Under the pieces are notes generated by a model. The model was not told the DNA's origin and searched no databases. It was given only the letters and a program-made list of their open reading frames with translations. Shown here piece after piece: positions 6,059-7,132 of a stretch of 7,132 bases of DNA (its first letter is position 1; every line of letters begins with the position of its first letter). The stretch spans positions 1 to 7,132 of the forward strand of contig JAFMSC010000217.1 of the NCBI GenBank assembly GCA_017353825.1. Direction: 5' to 3'. The translations under genes and the position numbers were made by a program. This stretch comes from Hyphomicrobiaceae bacterium (GTDB taxonomy: Bacteria; Pseudomonadota; Alphaproteobacteria; Rhizobiales; Hyphomicrobiaceae).

Positions 6059-6082
6059 GGGCCGAAATGGGGGCCGAAATGG
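6059..6082. repeat. 12-bp tandem duplication in the efp leader
   Basis: GGGCCGAAATGG occurs twice head to tail (6059-6070 and 6071-6082), followed by a degenerate third start (GGCCAGAAA). It ends 12 bp before the efp ribosome-binding site, so it could affect leader folding or spacing. Confidence 0.85.
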
Positions 6083-6094
6083 GCCAGAAAACGC

Positions 6095-6099
6095 AGGAG
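6095..6099 (+). promoter_or_regulatory. efp: efp ribosome-binding site
   Basis: AGGAG lies 9 nt before GTG 6109 and 12 nt before the following GTG 6112. The spacing favours the first, which also puts the acceptor lysine at position 34 as in E. coli EF-P. Confidence 0.65.
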
Positions 6100-6108
6100 T
6101 GATCGGCA

Positions 6109-6678
6109 GTGGTGAAGGTTATTGCAAGCTCGGTGCGCAAAGGCAACGTGCTCGATGTCAGCGGCAAGCTGTGCGTCGTCATGAAGGCGGAGAACATCCA
6201 TCCCGGAAAGGGCACGCCGGTGACGCATCTCGATATGCGCCGCATTTCGGACGGCGTGAAAATTACCGAACGCTACCGCACCACCGACCAGCTGGAGCGC
6301 GCATTCCTGGAGGAAAAGACCTACAACTACCTCTACGAGGACGACATGGGCTTTGTGCTGATGGAGCCCGACACATATGACCAGATCACTCTGCCCAAGG
6401 ACATTATCGGCGAGCAGTCGGTATACCTACAGGAAAACATGCCGATCCAGGTGAGCCTGCATGAGGGCGTGCCGGTATCGGCCGAGATCCCGGCGCGGGT
6501 GACGCTGGAGGTGGTTGAGGCGGACCCGGTGGTGAAGGGCCAGACCGCCTCGTCCTCGTACAAGCCGGCCGTACTGTCCAACGGCCTGCGGGTGATGGTG
6601 CCGCCCCACATATCCGCCGGCACCCGCGTGGTGGTGATGACCGCGGATGGCTCCTATGTGGAGCGTGCCAAGGATTGA
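6109..6678 (+). CDS. efp: Translation elongation factor P (EF-P)
   Basis: The product has 189 residues, the usual EF-P length. EF-P binds between the ribosomal P and E sites and relieves stalling at proline runs. The N-terminal KOW-like domain (about 1-64) carries the modification loop NIHPGKGTP, with acceptor Lys34. Two OB domains follow, with YLYEDDMGFVLMEPDTYDQI in the middle domain. The C-terminal EF-P signature is present: TLEVVEADPVVKGQTAS and GTRVVVMTADGSYVERA. The basic PGKG loop with the linked epmA and epmB predicts beta-lysylation rather than rhamnosylation (arginine acceptor) or an unmodified proline loop. Two GTG codons stand in tandem (6109, 6112); 6109 is chosen by ribosome-binding-site spacing and by K34 numbering. 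The gene is divergent from epmA with 212 bp between the starts. The residues closely resemble alphaproteobacterial EF-P (N-terminus VIASSVRKGNVLDV). Confidence 0.98.
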   Translation: MVKVIASSVRKGNVLDVSGKLCVVMKAENIHPGKGTPVTHLDMRRISDGVKITERYRTTDQLERAFLEEKTYNYLYEDDMGFVLMEPDTYDQITLPKDIIGEQSVYLQENMPIQVSLHEGVPVSAEIPARVTLEVVEADPVVKGQTASSSYKPAVLSNGLRVMVPPHISAGTRVVVMTADGSYVERAKD

Positions 6679-6708
6679 GGGGCTCCGCTTCAGGTCGACG
6701 CGTCGGCA

Positions 6709-6804
6709 GTCGGGCGTCAGGCCTGGGCGGTTTGCCGTGTGGAGTGTATAGCGCCACGGCATTCCCACCCGAATCTCCTCGACGGTCGACGTCCGACGCC
6801 CGAC
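6709..6804. repeat. 10-bp inverted repeat 3' of efp
   Basis: GTCGGGCGTC (6709-6718) and GACGCCCGAC (6795-6804) are perfect complements separated by 76 bp. A separate 10-bp palindrome, CGACGCGTCG (6696-6705), lies just before the left arm. In GC-rich DNA such arms can arise by chance, and no T-run supports termination. No gene is supported between 6679 and 6928. Confidence 0.5.
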
Positions 6805-6832
6805 GGCCGCTTTGAGAAGCTCATCGGATTGG

Positions 6833-6869
6833 CCTTGTTGCCCTGACGCCACGCTGGGCGGCAACAGGG
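6833..6869. repeat. Long stem-loop upstream of the lipoprotein gene
   Basis: CCTTGTTGCC (6833-6842) pairs with GGCAACAGGG (6860-6869) over 10 bp with one G-U wobble, around a 17-nt loop. No T-run follows on either strand. It lies 60 bp before the lipoprotein start and about 155 bp after efp. It may be an end-of-transcript structure for efp or a leader element of the next gene; neither can be decided from sequence. Confidence 0.6.
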
Positions 6870-6928
6870 TATGACCGCCAGCGATCGGCACCTTCCCAAA
6901 GCCACAAACCGCGCCTAGAAGGCGGCCC

Positions 6929-7132
6929 ATGAGAAGAATCGTGGGCCCTCTGGCGATTTTCGCGGTCGTAAGCGGATGTGCTGCACTCCCGCTGCCGGTC
7001 ACCAGCGGCGTGCCAACGACGTGCGCGGACCGGTTCACGGAGCCCTCGTGCAAGGAGGGCCAGCGTTGCCGCTGGATCAACGACTATCGGCGCTCCGACG
7101 GCAGCTACGCCACAGCCCACTGCACCGACGAC
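6929..7132 (+). CDS. Small cysteine-rich lipoprotein, N-terminal fragment (cut by right edge)
   Basis: The frame is open for 68 codons from ATG 6929 to the edge, with AAGG at 6919-6922 and a 6-nt spacer as ribosome-binding site. The N-terminus MRRIVGPLAIFAVVSGC is a lipoprotein signal: two arginines, a hydrophobic core and the lipobox VSGC with acceptor Cys17. The mature part should be anchored in the envelope. It has five more cysteines (32, 41, 47, 65 and the acceptor-adjacent region excluded are at irregular spacing) with the pattern C-x8-C-x5-C-x-W-I, then YRRSDGSYATAHC. I have a vague memory of small alphaproteobacterial proteins with a C-W-I/V...Y...DG...C pattern but no named family or function. 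The cysteines suggest disulfides in the periplasm. There is no evident link to efp; the two are separated by 250 bp. Confidence 0.7.
   Translation, partial: MRRIVGPLAIFAVVSGCAALPLPVTSGVPTTCADRFTEPSCKEGQRCRWINDYRRSDGSYATAHCTDD

Noticed and set aside
6427..7080. Minus-strand open frame of 217 codons opposite efp and downstream
   Set aside because: It overlaps efp, which is certain. The part at about 6690-6900 (VGRRTSTVEEIR, GMPWRYTLHTANRPG) looks slightly protein-like and faintly recalls I78-type peptidase inhibitors, but the key C-terminal features are absent and no start with a ribosome-binding site fits.

Overview
The window is GC-rich DNA, most likely from an alphaproteobacterium. The EF-P, the KamA-type aminomutase and the sugar ABC transporter genes all look alphaproteobacterial, but I cannot name a genus. 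It holds three blocks.

Block 1 (positions 1-2625, minus strand) is a carbohydrate-type ABC importer operon. Its order is ATPase (TTG start), 21-bp gap, Tat-exported solute-binding protein, 68-bp gap with a perfect 10-bp stem-loop, then the N-terminus of an inner-membrane permease cut by the left edge. Positions 2626-2807 are intergenic, with a weak candidate promoter for the operon and a hairpin just after the epmB stop.

Block 2 (2808-6678) carries the three genes of translation factor EF-P and its beta-lysylation. epmB (lysine 2,3-aminomutase type) makes (R)-beta-lysine, epmA (truncated LysRS paralogue) ligates it to EF-P, and efp encodes EF-P with the acceptor lysine at residue 34. epmA and epmB are on the minus strand; efp is divergent on the plus strand. 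The third E. coli enzyme, the hydroxylase EpmC, is not in the window.

A decayed TnpB-type insertion element (about 3851-4680) sits between epmA and epmB, in the same orientation. It has lost the RuvC-II part of the nuclease and one zinc-finger cysteine, and it is frameshifted. Its probable right-end palindrome lies inside the first codons of epmB, so the epmB ribosome-binding site, start codon and first ~18 residues appear to come from the element. The epmA-efp intergenic region has a 13-bp tandem repeat (4.8 copies) in the probable epmA leader and a 12-bp tandem duplication in the efp leader.

Block 3 (6679-7132) is about 250 bp of non-coding DNA with a strong stem-loop and a 10-bp inverted repeat, followed by the start of a small cysteine-rich lipoprotein gene cut by the right edge. 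I found no tRNA, rRNA or CRISPR. The most unusual points are the rewriting of the epmB start by the insertion element and the tandem repeats between epmA and efp.
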